Assembly (NCBI RefSeq): GCF_016405985.1
Contig: NZ_JAEFCF010000007.1
Location: 1-44,535 of the forward strand
Source of the DNA: Paracoccus sp. IB05
Lineage (GTDB): Bacteria; Pseudomonadota; Alphaproteobacteria; Rhodobacterales; Rhodobacteraceae
DNA: 44,535 nt
Reading direction: 5' to 3'
The stretch's first letter is position 1, and every line of letters starts with the position of its first letter. Position numbers and translations under genes: made by a program. Shown here piece by piece: positions 23,374-32,083 of this stretch. The notes under the pieces were generated by a model. It was not told where the DNA came from. It did no database searches and saw only the letters and a list, made by a program, of their open reading frames with translations.

Positions 23374-24018
23374 TCAGTCCTCGAACAGCTCGCTCTGGCC
23401 GCTTTGCGCTTCCTCTTCATCATCATCACGTGGCTGATCCAGGCCCGGCATCGGGCGGTTTTCAAGCAGCCCGGCCGAGCGCAGCTCTTTCAGCCCCGGC
23501 AGATCGCGCGCGGATTCGAGACCGAAATGATCGAGGAACCCTTCGGTCACCACAAAAGTCACCGGCCGCCCCGGCGTCATGCGGCGACGGCCAAAGCGGA
23601 TCCATTCCATCTCCATCAACTGGTCGACCGTGCCACGCGACACGGCAACGCCGCGGATTTCCTCGATCTCCGCGCGGGTGACCGGCTGGTGATAGGCGAT
23701 GATCGCCAGCGTCTCGATCGCCGCGCGCGACAGTTTTCGGGTCTCGACCTGTTCACGCACCATCAGATGGCCCAGATCGCCGGCGGTGCGAAAGGCCCAG
23801 GCATCCCCCACCCGGGCCAGATGCACGCCGCGCCCCTCATAGCGTTTGCGCAGATAGGCCAGCGCCTCGGCCGGATCGCAGCCATGCGGCATGCGTTTCA
23901 CCAGTTCCGCCACCGTCATCGGCTCGGTCGCGGCAAAGAGCATGGCCTCGACCATGCGCTCCTGCTCGCCCATGGGCGGTGCGTCGAAAAGGCTTTGTTC
24001 TTCCGGCTCGCGGCTCAT
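23374..24018 (-). CDS. scpB: Segregation and condensation protein B
   Basis: A 214-residue partner of Smc and ScpA in the chromosome-condensing SMC complex. It shows the two winged-helix domains of ScpB: residues about 20-100 (MVEAMLFAATEPMTVAELVK) and about 105-175 (LSRAAIETLAIIAYHQPVTR, then EIEEIRGVAVSRGTVDQL). The C-terminus is acidic (RDDDEEEAQSGQSELFED). Its start overlaps the scpA stop by 4 bases, as in many bacteria. Confidence 0.95.
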   Translation of the reverse strand: MSREPEEQSLFDAPPMGEQERMVEAMLFAATEPMTVAELVKRMPHGCDPAEALAYLRKRYEGRGVHLARVGDAWAFRTAGDLGHLMVREQVETRKLSRAAIETLAIIAYHQPVTRAEIEEIRGVAVSRGTVDQLMEMEWIRFGRRRMTPGRPVTFVVTEGFLDHFGLESARDLPGLKELRSAGLLENRPMPGLDQPRDDDEEEAQSGQSELFED

Positions 24019-24827
24019 TCCGGATCTCTCCGCCGGATCTGGATCGGCGCAAAAGTCTCGCCCTGGCGCAGCGTAAGCTGGCCGCGTTTCACCATTTCCA
24101 GCACCGCCGCAAAATGGGCCGCCGTGACCGAGCGCCGCGCCATCGGCGTGGCATCCCAGCCCTCGGGCATGAACCCCGCCAGATCCGCCCAGTCACCGAC
24201 ATAACCGATCAGCCCGCGCATCCGGTCCAGCGCCTGTTCCATGGTGAAGACATGTTCGCGGTCCATCACAAAGGGGCGAAACTCGTCGCGGGTGCGGATG
24301 CGGGCATAGGCGCGCATCAGGTCGAGAAGGTTCGCCTCCCATTGCGTCTTGCGCTGCAATGACACGGTCTCGGGCTGGCCGCGCACAAAAAAATCGCGGC
24401 CTTTCTGGTCGCGCGCCATCAGCCGCGCGGCGGCCTCGCGCATCGCCTGCAGCCGTTCCAGCTGGAAGGCGAGATGCGCGGCGAGATCTTCGGCGGAGGG
24501 CCCCGCCTCGCCCGGTTCGGGCGGCAAAAGCAGACGAGATTTCAGAAAGGCGAGCCAGGCCGCCATCACCAGATAATCCGCCGCGAGCTCGATCCGAAGC
24601 TTCGCGGCCCTGTTCACGAAGAGAAGATATTGTTCCGCGAGTTGCAGAACCGAGATCCGCCGCAGATCGACCTTCTGCGTCCTGGACAGCGTCAACAAAA
24701 GGTCCAGCGGCCCCTCGAACCCGTCGACATCAACGATCAGCGCCTCGGCGGCGAGCCGGGCGGCGGGGTCCAGCCGTTCCGGCAGGGACCAGTCTTCGGC
24801 CAGAGGCAGCTGTTTCTCGTCACTCAT
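24015..24827 (-). CDS. scpA: Segregation and condensation protein A
   Basis: A 270-residue kleisin subunit that bridges the Smc heads. The N-terminal Smc-neck-binding region is visible (VDVDGFEGPLDLLLTLSRTQ, the most conserved ScpA motif, near residue 35, then LAADYLVMAAWLAFLKSRLL). The C-terminal winged helix ends TLRQGETFAPIQIRRRDPE. Length is normal. It overlaps nagZ upstream and scpB downstream by 4 bases each, so all three should be translated together. Confidence 0.95.
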   Translation of the reverse strand: MSDEKQLPLAEDWSLPERLDPAARLAAEALIVDVDGFEGPLDLLLTLSRTQKVDLRRISVLQLAEQYLLFVNRAAKLRIELAADYLVMAAWLAFLKSRLLLPPEPGEAGPSAEDLAAHLAFQLERLQAMREAAARLMARDQKGRDFFVRGQPETVSLQRKTQWEANLLDLMRAYARIRTRDEFRPFVMDREHVFTMEQALDRMRGLIGYVGDWADLAGFMPEGWDATPMARRSVTAAHFAAVLEMVKRGQLTLRQGETFAPIQIRRRDPE

Positions 24828-25855
24828 CCATCGGCATCCCGCGACAGAGCAAGAAACTCCGCCCCGAGGCCTTCGATGTCAACCGTGCCGGGCGCAACCC
24901 GGCGTGACAGCGCCCGCGCCGCCCGCGCCTTTGCGGACTCAGTCATCTCACCGGCGGCAGTGGCCACCTCCTGCATCTGGGCAAAATCCCCCTTGCAATG
25001 CAGTGCGATATCGCAGCCCGCCCGGATCGAGGCACCGGCGCGGTCGGCCAGACTGCCAGAAAGCGCCTCCATATTCAGGTCATCCGTCATCAACAGGCCG
25101 TGAAAGCCGATCTCGTCGCGGATCACCCGGATCATCCCGGGGCTCTGGGTCGCGGGATGATCCGGGTCATAATCGGCGAAAACGATATGGGCGGTCATCG
25201 CCATCGGCAGATCGGACAGCGCGGTGAAGGGCCAGAAATCCACCTCATGCAGCGCGGCGCGCGACGAGGTCACGCGGGGGAGTTCATGATGGGTGTCCTG
25301 GCGGGCAAGGCCATGGCCGGGCATATGCTTGATCACCGGCAGCACGCCACCGGCAAGATAGCCATCGGCCACGGCGCGACCGATCCGTGCCACCGCCTCG
25401 GGGCCGGGACCATAGCAGCGGTTTTTCAGGAACGGGTGGGTGTCGGCGCGGGCCACATCGAGAACCGGCGCGCAATTCGCATCAATCCCGACGGCGCGCA
25501 GTTCACATGCGATCAGCCGCGCCATGATCTCCATCGCGCGCGGCGCGTGGTCAGGGCCGATGCGGGCGATCAGATCAAAAGGCGGCTCCCATTCGCGCCA
25601 ATGCGGCGCGCGCATCCGCTGGACGCGGCCGCCTTCCTGATCGATCAGGACCGGCGCGTCCCGCCCCACGGCGTCGCGCAGGTCAGCGGTCAGACGCGAC
25701 AGCTGCGCAGGGTCTTCGACATTGCGCGCGAAGAGGATGAACCCGAACGGGTCATAGTCACGGAAAAAATCGCGCTCCTGCGGCAGCAGATCCGGGCCCG
25801 CAAGGCCAAAGATCGCCGCGCCGCGCCCGATTTCGGGCCCTGCCGCCATGCTCAT
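24824..25855 (-). CDS. nagZ: Beta-N-acetylhexosaminidase NagZ
   Basis: A 343-residue cytoplasmic glycoside hydrolase family 3 enzyme that removes N-acetylglucosamine from anhydro-muropeptides during peptidoglycan recycling. Visible motifs: FILFARNVEDPAQL and LIDQEGGRVQRM in the N-terminal half, the NagZ-specific loop KHMPGHGLARQDTHHELP containing the catalytic Asp-His dyad, and the nucleophile Asp in LLMTDDLNMEAL. No signal peptide. It overlaps the SPOR gene upstream and scpA downstream by 4 bases. Confidence 0.95.
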   Translation of the reverse strand: MSMAAGPEIGRGAAIFGLAGPDLLPQERDFFRDYDPFGFILFARNVEDPAQLSRLTADLRDAVGRDAPVLIDQEGGRVQRMRAPHWREWEPPFDLIARIGPDHAPRAMEIMARLIACELRAVGIDANCAPVLDVARADTHPFLKNRCYGPGPEAVARIGRAVADGYLAGGVLPVIKHMPGHGLARQDTHHELPRVTSSRAALHEVDFWPFTALSDLPMAMTAHIVFADYDPDHPATQSPGMIRVIRDEIGFHGLLMTDDLNMEALSGSLADRAGASIRAGCDIALHCKGDFAQMQEVATAAGEMTESAKARAARALSRRVAPGTVDIEGLGAEFLALSRDADG

Positions 25856-27078
25856 CTGTGGGTCACCGGGATGCAGTTGATCTGTTCCGCCACCGCAGCC
25901 GAGCAGAAGCGGCGCGCGTCATCTTCGCTGGAAAAACCAAAGCCGCGCAGCCGCCAGAAGGTATGGCCACCGCTTTCCGCCGATTGCACCACCATCTGTT
26001 TTTCCACCATCAGCGGCCCAAGTCTGGCGGCGATCTTCTGCCATTCTGCCCGGGCCTGCGCCTCGCTGTCATAGGCACCGAACTGAACAAGACGCGCACC
26101 GGCCTCGATGGTGGCGGGATCCTTGCCGGCACCCGAAGGCGCTGAGGTAACGGCTGCGGTCTGCATCACGTTTTCGGGCGTGCCTGTGGCAGTGCTGCCG
26201 GTTGCAGCAAGTGTCGACGGCCGCGCGCGCGGGCGCGGCGAAGAGGTCATCGCACCGGGCGCCGCCGGGGTCGCGGCAGGTGCCGCCGCTGCGACCAGAT
26301 CGGCCGAGGCGGTCTCATCCATGCCAAGGGCTTCGGCAAGAGCAAGCGCCACCGCCTCATCCTGGCTGATGGTGGCAGGCTGGCTCTCGGTGGCGAGGAC
26401 CGGCGCGGCGGGAAGCTGTTCGGGGCTGACCTCAAGCGGCAGGGGAGATTCCTCGGCCGCCGACATGCGCGGCGCATCCACCGTTCCGGCTGATGCCAGT
26501 GCCGGGGCCAGAGGCGCGACCGCAGGCGCGGCTGAGGCTAGGGCAAGACCCGCCACATCATCCGCCGCCAGATCGACCGGCGCCGGTGCCAGCACCACGC
26601 GGTCCGAATTCTTGCCGCCATCGCGCGCCGCCACATCATTGACCGCAAGGCCCTGATGATCGACCACCATGCCGCCGCCCTCTTCCGGCGCGGTCCGCAT
26701 CGGACCTTCCAGCGCCCGCACCACCGGCACACCGCGCACATCGCGCACCGCGAGTTCCCAGCCCCAATAGCCAAGCGACAGGACCAGCGCCACCGAGCCA
26801 AGCGCGCCGGCCATATTGACCATGCGCTGGCCGCGCGTCAGCGGGATCTGCGGCTGTGGCTGCGGTTGGGCAGACTGGGCCGCATAGCCGTCATGAGCCT
26901 GAAATGCCCCGCGCATACCGGCTGGCGTCTGGGGCTGCGACTGGCCCCGCGCGGCGTCAAAACCACCGCGCTGCGCCCCGCCAATTCGGGACGCCCGCAT
27001 CGGAGCGGCCTCGGAAAAACTGCCCGGCCGCGCCTGTGATGCGTAGCCGCCGTAATCGCCGTAATCAGCGTTTGCCAT
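25852..27078 (-). CDS. SPOR-domain membrane protein
   Basis: A 408-residue bitopic inner-membrane protein. The cytoplasmic N-terminus is Gly/Ala/Gln-rich (ADYGDYGGYASQARPGSF), one membrane segment lies near residues 85-110 (MAGALGSVALVLSLGYWGWE), then comes a long Ala/Pro-rich periplasmic linker (about 115-320), and a C-terminal SPOR domain (about 330-405: RLVQFGAYDSEAQARAEW, then FWRLRGFGFSSEDDARRF). SPOR domains bind glycan strands stripped of stem peptides at the division site, so a septal role like that of FtsN or DedD is likely. It sits upstream of nagZ, overlapping by 4 bases. Confidence 0.9.
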   Translation of the reverse strand: MANADYGDYGGYASQARPGSFSEAAPMRASRIGGAQRGGFDAARGQSQPQTPAGMRGAFQAHDGYAAQSAQPQPQPQIPLTRGQRMVNMAGALGSVALVLSLGYWGWELAVRDVRGVPVVRALEGPMRTAPEEGGGMVVDHQGLAVNDVAARDGGKNSDRVVLAPAPVDLAADDVAGLALASAAPAVAPLAPALASAGTVDAPRMSAAEESPLPLEVSPEQLPAAPVLATESQPATISQDEAVALALAEALGMDETASADLVAAAAPAATPAAPGAMTSSPRPRARPSTLAATGSTATGTPENVMQTAAVTSAPSGAGKDPATIEAGARLVQFGAYDSEAQARAEWQKIAARLGPLMVEKQMVVQSAESGGHTFWRLRGFGFSSEDDARRFCSAAVAEQINCIPVTHR

Positions 27079-27152
27079 GCCTGCCCTCTGCGCCTGCTCT
27101 CAGGGCTTATAATGCCCTTTGCCTGTTCGTGGCCGATTGCGGGCGCTTTTGG

Positions 27153-28895
27153 TCAGCGCATCTCTTCAACCGGCGTCACACCAAGGATAGCAAGACCTGC
27201 GCAAATGACAACGCCCGTGGCACGCGCAAGGGCGATTTTCGCCTGTGAATCAGCCACTTTCTCCTGCACGAAGCGCAATTCCGTTTCATCATTGCCACGG
27301 TTCCACAGCGCGTGGAACTCGGATGCCAGTTCATAGAGATAGAAGGCAATGCGATGCGGCTCGTTATTGCGGGCGGCAATTTCCACCAGACGCGGCCATT
27401 CGGCGATCTTTTTCAAAAGCCCGATTTCCGCCGGATGCGACAAAGAGGCGTGATCTGCCGCCAGAAGCGTGGTGTCATCGACCGGGGTTCCGGCCTCGCG
27501 CGACTTCCTGAGAACCGAATTCACCCGCGCATTGGCATATTGCACGTAAAAGACCGGATTGTCCTTGGACTGCTCCAGCACTTTTGCGAAATCGAAATCC
27601 AGGGCGACGTCATTCTTGCGGGTAAGCATGATGAAACGGGTGACATCGGCCCCCGCCTCTTCCACCACATCGCGCAGCGTGACGAATGTGCCCGCACGCT
27701 TCGACATCTTGAAGGGCTCGCCGTTCTTGTAAAGCTTCACCAGCTGGATCAGCCTGATATCCAGCGGCACGCGGCCCCCGGACAGCGCCGCCACCGCCGC
27801 CTTCATCCGTTTGACATAGCCACCGTGATCGGCGCCGAAAATATCGATCAGCTGATCGAAGCCGCGTTTCACCTTATTGTAGTGATAGGCGATATCGGGC
27901 GCGAAATAGGTCCAGGAGCCATCCGATTTCATCACCGGGCGGTCCACATCGTCACCGTGATCGGTGGAGCGGAACAAAGTCTGTTCGCGGGCTTCCCAAT
28001 CTTCGGGGAGCTTGCCTTTCGGGGGCTCCAACACGCCCTCATAGATCAGACCTTTGGCGCGCAGCTCAGTGATGGCCGCTTCGATCTCACCGGTGCCGTA
28101 AAGCGCCTTTTCCGAGGAATAGACATCCATGCGGACGCCAAGTGCTGCGAGATCCTCGCGGATCATCCCCATCATCGCCTCGGTGGCAAATTCGCGGATA
28201 TCGGTCAGCCAGACGGATTCCGGCTGGTCGATCAGGCTGGCGCCGTATTTCTCTTTCAGCGCCTCGCCAACCGGGATCAGGTAATCGCCGGGGTAGAGCC
28301 CTTCGCGGATCTCGGGCTCAAGCCCATTGGCCTCGCGGTAACGTTCATAGGCCGAACGCGCCAGCACATCGACCTGGGCGCCGCCATCATTGATGTAATA
28401 TTCGCGGGTAACATCCCAGCCCGAGAAGGCCAGCAGGTTCGAGAGCGCATCGCCCACCACCGCACCGCGCACATGGCCGACATGCATCGGGCCGGTCGGA
28501 TTGGCCGAAACGAATTCGATATTCACCTTCTCGCCGCCGCCAATGGCGGAGCGGCCGAAATCATTGCCCGCCGCGAGCGCCGCACGGACGAGCCCCTGCC
28601 AGACCGCATCATCAAGCCGCAGGTTGAGAAAGCCCGGGCCTGCAACATCGGCGCCGGCAATGCGCGGATCTTCCAGCAGGCGGGTCGCCAGCTCGCTTGC
28701 GATCACGCGCGGCTGGAGGCCTGCGGGTTTCGCCAGCACCATGGCGGCATTGGTGGCCATATCGCCATGCGCGGCATCGCGCGGCGGTTCGACCGCGACA
28801 TTCGAGAGGTCGAGACCTGCGGGCAGAACGCCGTCCTGAGCCATCCGGCCCAGAGCATCCACCACCGCGCCGCGGATATCCGCAAAGAGGTTCAT
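27153..28895 (-). CDS. argS: Arginyl-tRNA synthetase
   Basis: A 580-residue class I synthetase that charges tRNA-Arg. The N-terminal Arg-specific domain is present ([20 protein letters not shown]), then the HIGH motif as HVGH in [21 protein letters not shown] variant, [14 protein letters not shown], and the C-terminal anticodon-binding DALR domain (about 455-580) follow. The N-terminus MNLFADIRG at ATG 28895 matches the family. It is the first gene of the leftward run; the SPOR gene follows after 74 bases. Confidence 0.97.
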   Translation of the reverse strand: MNLFADIRGAVVDALGRMAQDGVLPAGLDLSNVAVEPPRDAAHGDMATNAAMVLAKPAGLQPRVIASELATRLLEDPRIAGADVAGPGFLNLRLDDAVWQGLVRAALAAGNDFGRSAIGGGEKVNIEFVSANPTGPMHVGHVRGAVVGDALSNLLAFSGWDVTREYYINDGGAQVDVLARSAYERYREANGLEPEIREGLYPGDYLIPVGEALKEKYGASLIDQPESVWLTDIREFATEAMMGMIREDLAALGVRMDVYSSEKALYGTGEIEAAITELRAKGLIYEGVLEPPKGKLPEDWEAREQTLFRSTDHGDDVDRPVMKSDGSWTYFAPDIAYHYNKVKRGFDQLIDIFGADHGGYVKRMKAAVAALSGGRVPLDIRLIQLVKLYKNGEPFKMSKRAGTFVTLRDVVEEAGADVTRFIMLTRKNDVALDFDFAKVLEQSKDNPVFYVQYANARVNSVLRKSREAGTPVDDTTLLAADHASLSHPAEIGLLKKIAEWPRLVEIAARNNEPHRIAFYLYELASEFHALWNRGNDETELRFVQEKVADSQAKIALARATGVVICAGLAILGVTPVEEMR

Positions 28896-29011
28896 CTGAT
28901 CAAATCCTGTCCTGATGGTTCAGGCATTGCCAGAGGTGGCGGCATTGGTCAAGCGAAGCCCTGGATTTCGGGTCGGGAAAGGGGGCCCTGCCCCCTCGCG
29001 GCGGGGCCGCT

Positions 29012-29041
29012 CACCCCCGGGATATTTAGAGACAGAAAATG
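29012..29041 (-). repeat. Intergenic repeat, copy B2
   Basis: Read on the minus strand: CATTTTCTGTC, three spacer bases region, AAATATCCCGGGGG, then GC-rich sequence GGCCCCGCC. It starts two bases after the ccmE stop codon. It matches copies at 16024-16052 and 34815-34843. Confidence 0.6.
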
Positions 29042-29042
29042 A

Positions 29043-29537
29043 TCAGGAGCCCGGCTGACCTTTCGGATCCTTGTAGAGCCCCTGTTCCTTCAGCGCATCC
29101 ATCACCTCTTTGGGCATATAGGTCTCATCATGTTTGGCGAGCAGCGTGGTCGCCTCGAAGGTTCCCCTGATGAGATTACCGGTGGCGATGGTGCCGGTGT
29201 TTTCCCTGAAGAGATCGGGGCGCGGATCCTTGCCGATATAGCGGACCGGGATCTCGGCGCCACCATCGGTGATGATGAAATCGAAATGCACGCCGGCGCG
29301 GTTGACGATGGAGCCGGTTTTCACAAGGCCGCCCAGCCGGAAGGTTTCGGTCTCGGGCGGGGCCTCATCCAGCACCTGGGTCGGGCTGCGGAAAAAGTTG
29401 ATGCCGTCTTTCAGGGCGAATCCGATGAGGATCGTGGCCATGACCATGGCAAGCGCCGCCAGCACGATGATCTGGATGCGGCGCTGTTTCTTCAGCCCTT
29501 TCATCCCCCGGAATTGCGGTTTCGCGGTGCTATGCAT
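29043..29537 (-). CDS. ccmE: Cytochrome c maturation protein CcmE (heme chaperone)
   Basis: A 164-residue periplasmic heme chaperone anchored by one N-terminal membrane helix (RRIQIIVLAALAMVMATILI). ATG 29537 is chosen because AAGGA lies 5 bases upstream; a second ATG at 29504 (MKGLKKQRRIQ) would give the shorter standard N-terminus. The beta-barrel core follows, with the heme-attaching His136 in LLAKHDETYMP and the C-terminal Tyr in the same motif. It accepts heme from CcmC and hands it to CcmF/H. No other ccm genes are in the window. Confidence 0.95.
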   Translation of the reverse strand: MHSTAKPQFRGMKGLKKQRRIQIIVLAALAMVMATILIGFALKDGINFFRSPTQVLDEAPPETETFRLGGLVKTGSIVNRAGVHFDFIITDGGAEIPVRYIGKDPRPDLFRENTGTIATGNLIRGTFEATTLLAKHDETYMPKEVMDALKEQGLYKDPKGQPGS

Positions 29538-29618
29538 GGCTGTCCTTCCATCGTGAGGGCAAAGGTGGCAGGTTTTGCGGCCCTTTGCCCTGACCTCGAT
29601 CAAGTTCCCTGCAGGATA

Positions 29619-30656
29619 TCAGGGGAAAACGGGCGCCATCAACAGGCCCGTGGTTTCCTCGATCCCAAGCATGAGATTGGCGTTTTGCAGCGCCTGGCCA
29701 GATGAGCCCTTGGTCAGATTGTCAAGCACCGCGATCACCACCACGCGCCCCGGGATCCGGTCGGCGACCACCCCGATATGGCAATGGTTCGAGCCGGCAA
29801 TATCCCGGGTTGAGGGCAAGGCACCAAAGGGCAGCACATGCAGGAACGGCTCTGGCACATAGGCCGCCGCAAGCGCGGCATGGACCGCCTTCGCGTCGCC
29901 CTTCACATAGGTTGTGGCGAGAATGCCCCTGTTCATCGGCAGAAGATGCGGGGTGAACTGCACCAGGACCGGGCGGCCGGCGATTTTCGAGAATTCCTGA
30001 TCGAATTCGCCGAGATGGCGGTGTTTGCCACCCGCCGAATAGGAATGGGTGCCGCCCGAAAGTTCGGCATGGAGGAGGTTTTCCTTAAGCGAGCGCCCCG
30101 CCCCCGACACCCCGGCCTTGAGGTCGATCAGGATGTCATCGAGGTCAATGCCCCCCGCCGCGATCAGCGGGCGCAACGCATATTGCCCGGTTGCGGCATT
30201 GCAGCCGGTGCCGGCGATCAGGCGCCCCTTGCGGATGTCATCCCGGTAGAATTCGGTGAGGCCGTAAACCGCCTCTTTCTGCATCTCGACGGCTGTATGG
30301 GGCTGGCCATACCATTTTTCATAGTCCGCCGGGTCGCGCAGACGGAAATCGGCCGAAAGATCGACGATCTTCAGATCCTTTGGCAGCTGTGAGATCACCG
30401 CCTGGCTGGTGGCATGGGGCAGCGCGCAGAAACAAAGGTCGATCTGAGCGAAGTCGATTTCATCGATCTTCACGAGTTGCGGCAGGTCGAGATGGCGCAG
30501 GAAGGGAAACACATCCGCCATCGCCATGCCGGCCTTGCGATCCGCCGAGAGTGCGGTGATCCGCATCTGAGGATGGCCGGCGATCAGGCGGACAAGCTCT
30601 GCCCCGGTATAGCCGGAGGCACCGAGAATTGCGATGCGGAAGGTCATGGGCGGCAT
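29619..30656 (-). CDS. argC: N-acetyl-gamma-glutamyl-phosphate reductase
   Basis: A 345-residue NADPH-dependent enzyme of arginine synthesis that reduces N-acetylglutamyl phosphate to the semialdehyde. The Rossmann motif [15 protein letters not shown] is at residues 9-23, the catalytic Cys152 lies in [14 protein letters not shown], and the His-containing substrate loop is GKHRHLGEF. It is of the longer ArgC type (about 345 residues). ATG 30656 or 30647 (MTFRIAILG) are both possible; neither has a strong ribosome-binding site. Confidence 0.96.
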   Translation of the reverse strand: MPPMTFRIAILGASGYTGAELVRLIAGHPQMRITALSADRKAGMAMADVFPFLRHLDLPQLVKIDEIDFAQIDLCFCALPHATSQAVISQLPKDLKIVDLSADFRLRDPADYEKWYGQPHTAVEMQKEAVYGLTEFYRDDIRKGRLIAGTGCNAATGQYALRPLIAAGGIDLDDILIDLKAGVSGAGRSLKENLLHAELSGGTHSYSAGGKHRHLGEFDQEFSKIAGRPVLVQFTPHLLPMNRGILATTYVKGDAKAVHAALAAAYVPEPFLHVLPFGALPSTRDIAGSNHCHIGVVADRIPGRVVVIAVLDNLTKGSSGQALQNANLMLGIEETTGLLMAPVFP

Positions 30657-30756
30657 CCATCAGCAAGGGGAGATTTCTGCCCGCTTTCCTGACGTGATTT
30701 CCCGCTGTTTGCAATGCGGCATAGCGGCAAAAGAGCGGGGCCCTGCCCCGCACCCC

Positions 30757-30829
30757 GGAGTATTCAGATCAAGAGGAAGGGGCAGAAAAATGCCGTATTC
30801 CTCTTGAGAAAAATACTCCCGCCGGAGGC
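30757..30829. repeat. Intergenic repeat pair A2 (palindromic)
   Basis: Two inverted copies of the same module face each other. On the plus strand, GGAGTATTCAGATCAAGAGG starts at 30757. On the minus strand, a 32-base copy spans 30829 down to 30798, beginning GCCTCCGGCGGGAGTATTT and ending TCAAGAGGAA. The minus copy begins 8 bases after the prfB stop. Between them lies GGCAGAAAAATGCC. Transcription would give a long stem that could end prfB or argC messages. Confidence 0.65.
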
Positions 30830-30836
30830 GCAGCTG

Positions 30837-31958
30837 TCAGCCCTCGGCGTCGGCGCGGCTTTTGCCGGCCATATCCAGCGCGAGAGTTGCCGCCATGAAA
30901 GGATCGAGATCGCCATCAAGCACGCCTTGCGTGTCCGAGGTCTCATGGCTGGTGCGCAGGTCTTTCACCATCTGGTAGGGCTGCAAAACGTAAGAGCGGA
31001 TCTGGTTGCCCCAGCCCGCATCCCCTTTGGCATCATGCGCTTCGTTGATCGCCGCCGAGCGCTTGTCGAGTTCCTGCTGGTACAGCCGCGCCTTCAGCGC
31101 ATTCATCGCAATCTCGCGGTTCTGATGCTGCGATTTCAGCGAGGAGGTCACCACGATCCCGGTCGGGAAATGGGTGATCCTGACCGCCGAGTCGGTCTTG
31201 TTCACGTGCTGACCGCCGGCGCCGGACGACCGGAAGGTATCGATGCGGATATCCTTGTCCAGTACCTCGATCTCGATATTGTCATCGACCACCGGATAGA
31301 CCCAGACGCTCGCAAACGAGGTCTGGCGCTTGTCGCCTGACCCGAAAGGCGAAATCCGCACCAGGCGATGCACCCCCGATTCCGTCTTCAGCCAACCGTA
31401 AGCATTATGGCCGGAAATCTTATAGGCGACCGATTTGATCCCCGCCTCCTGCCCCGCCTCTTCCGACAGCATCTCGACGGTGAAACCGCGCCGTTCCGCC
31501 CAGCGGGTGAACATCCGCGCCAGCATCTCGGCCCAGTCCTGCGATTCCGTACCGCCCGCGCCTGCATTGATCTCAAGGAACGTGTCATTGCCATCGGCTT
31601 CGCCATTCAGCAAAGCCTCCAGCTCTTTTTGTGCCGCGACCTCAAGCAGCGCCTTCAGCGCATCCTCGGCCTCCGCGACCAGCGCATCCTCGCCCTCGGC
31701 CTCGCCGAGTTCGATCAGCCCGAGATTGTCATTCAGACCGCTTTCGATCAGCCGGTAGCCGTTCAGCGCATCCATCAGCGACTGCCGCTCGCGCATCAGC
31801 TTCTGCGCCCGGGCCGGATCATTCCAGAGATCCGGCTGCTCGATCAGCGCGTTGAACTCCTCAAGCCGGTGCGGCGCCATCTCAAGGTCGATCCGCTGTG
31901 CCAGAAGGCCCAGCGACTTGCGGATCTGATCAACATTGCCTTGCGTCTCGGCGCGCAT
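30837..31958 (-). CDS. prfB: Peptide chain release factor 2
   Basis: A 373-residue class I release factor recognising UGA and UAA. It shows the SPF tripeptide anticodon in VRISPFGSGDKRQ and the universal GGQ motif at Gly248-Gly249-Gln250 (SSGAGGQHVNKTDS). The frame is continuous from ATG 31958, so the autoregulatory +1 frameshift at an early UGA found in E. coli prfB is absent, as is usual in alphaproteobacteria. It lies 125 bases downstream of mrcA in the same direction. Confidence 0.97.
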   Translation of the reverse strand: MRAETQGNVDQIRKSLGLLAQRIDLEMAPHRLEEFNALIEQPDLWNDPARAQKLMRERQSLMDALNGYRLIESGLNDNLGLIELGEAEGEDALVAEAEDALKALLEVAAQKELEALLNGEADGNDTFLEINAGAGGTESQDWAEMLARMFTRWAERRGFTVEMLSEEAGQEAGIKSVAYKISGHNAYGWLKTESGVHRLVRISPFGSGDKRQTSFASVWVYPVVDDNIEIEVLDKDIRIDTFRSSGAGGQHVNKTDSAVRITHFPTGIVVTSSLKSQHQNREIAMNALKARLYQQELDKRSAAINEAHDAKGDAGWGNQIRSYVLQPYQMVKDLRTSHETSDTQGVLDGDLDPFMAATLALDMAGKSRADAEG

Positions 31959-32083
31959 AACTCACCCTCTCAATCATCGAGCGGCGTCATATCTCCTGGG
32001 GCTCTCCGGAACAAGGGGCCTGTGCGCGCGCGTCCTGCGACACCAGCCTGAGGCGCGGCGCCCGGCGCGCGCGCCTGCCATGG

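Noticed and set aside
27312-29042. Rightward 576-codon open frame opposite argS
   Set aside because: Antisense to an intact arginyl-tRNA synthetase; no ribosome-binding site and no domain.
30837-31958. Programmed +1 frameshift in prfB
   Set aside because: The frame is continuous from the start codon, with no early in-frame UGA.
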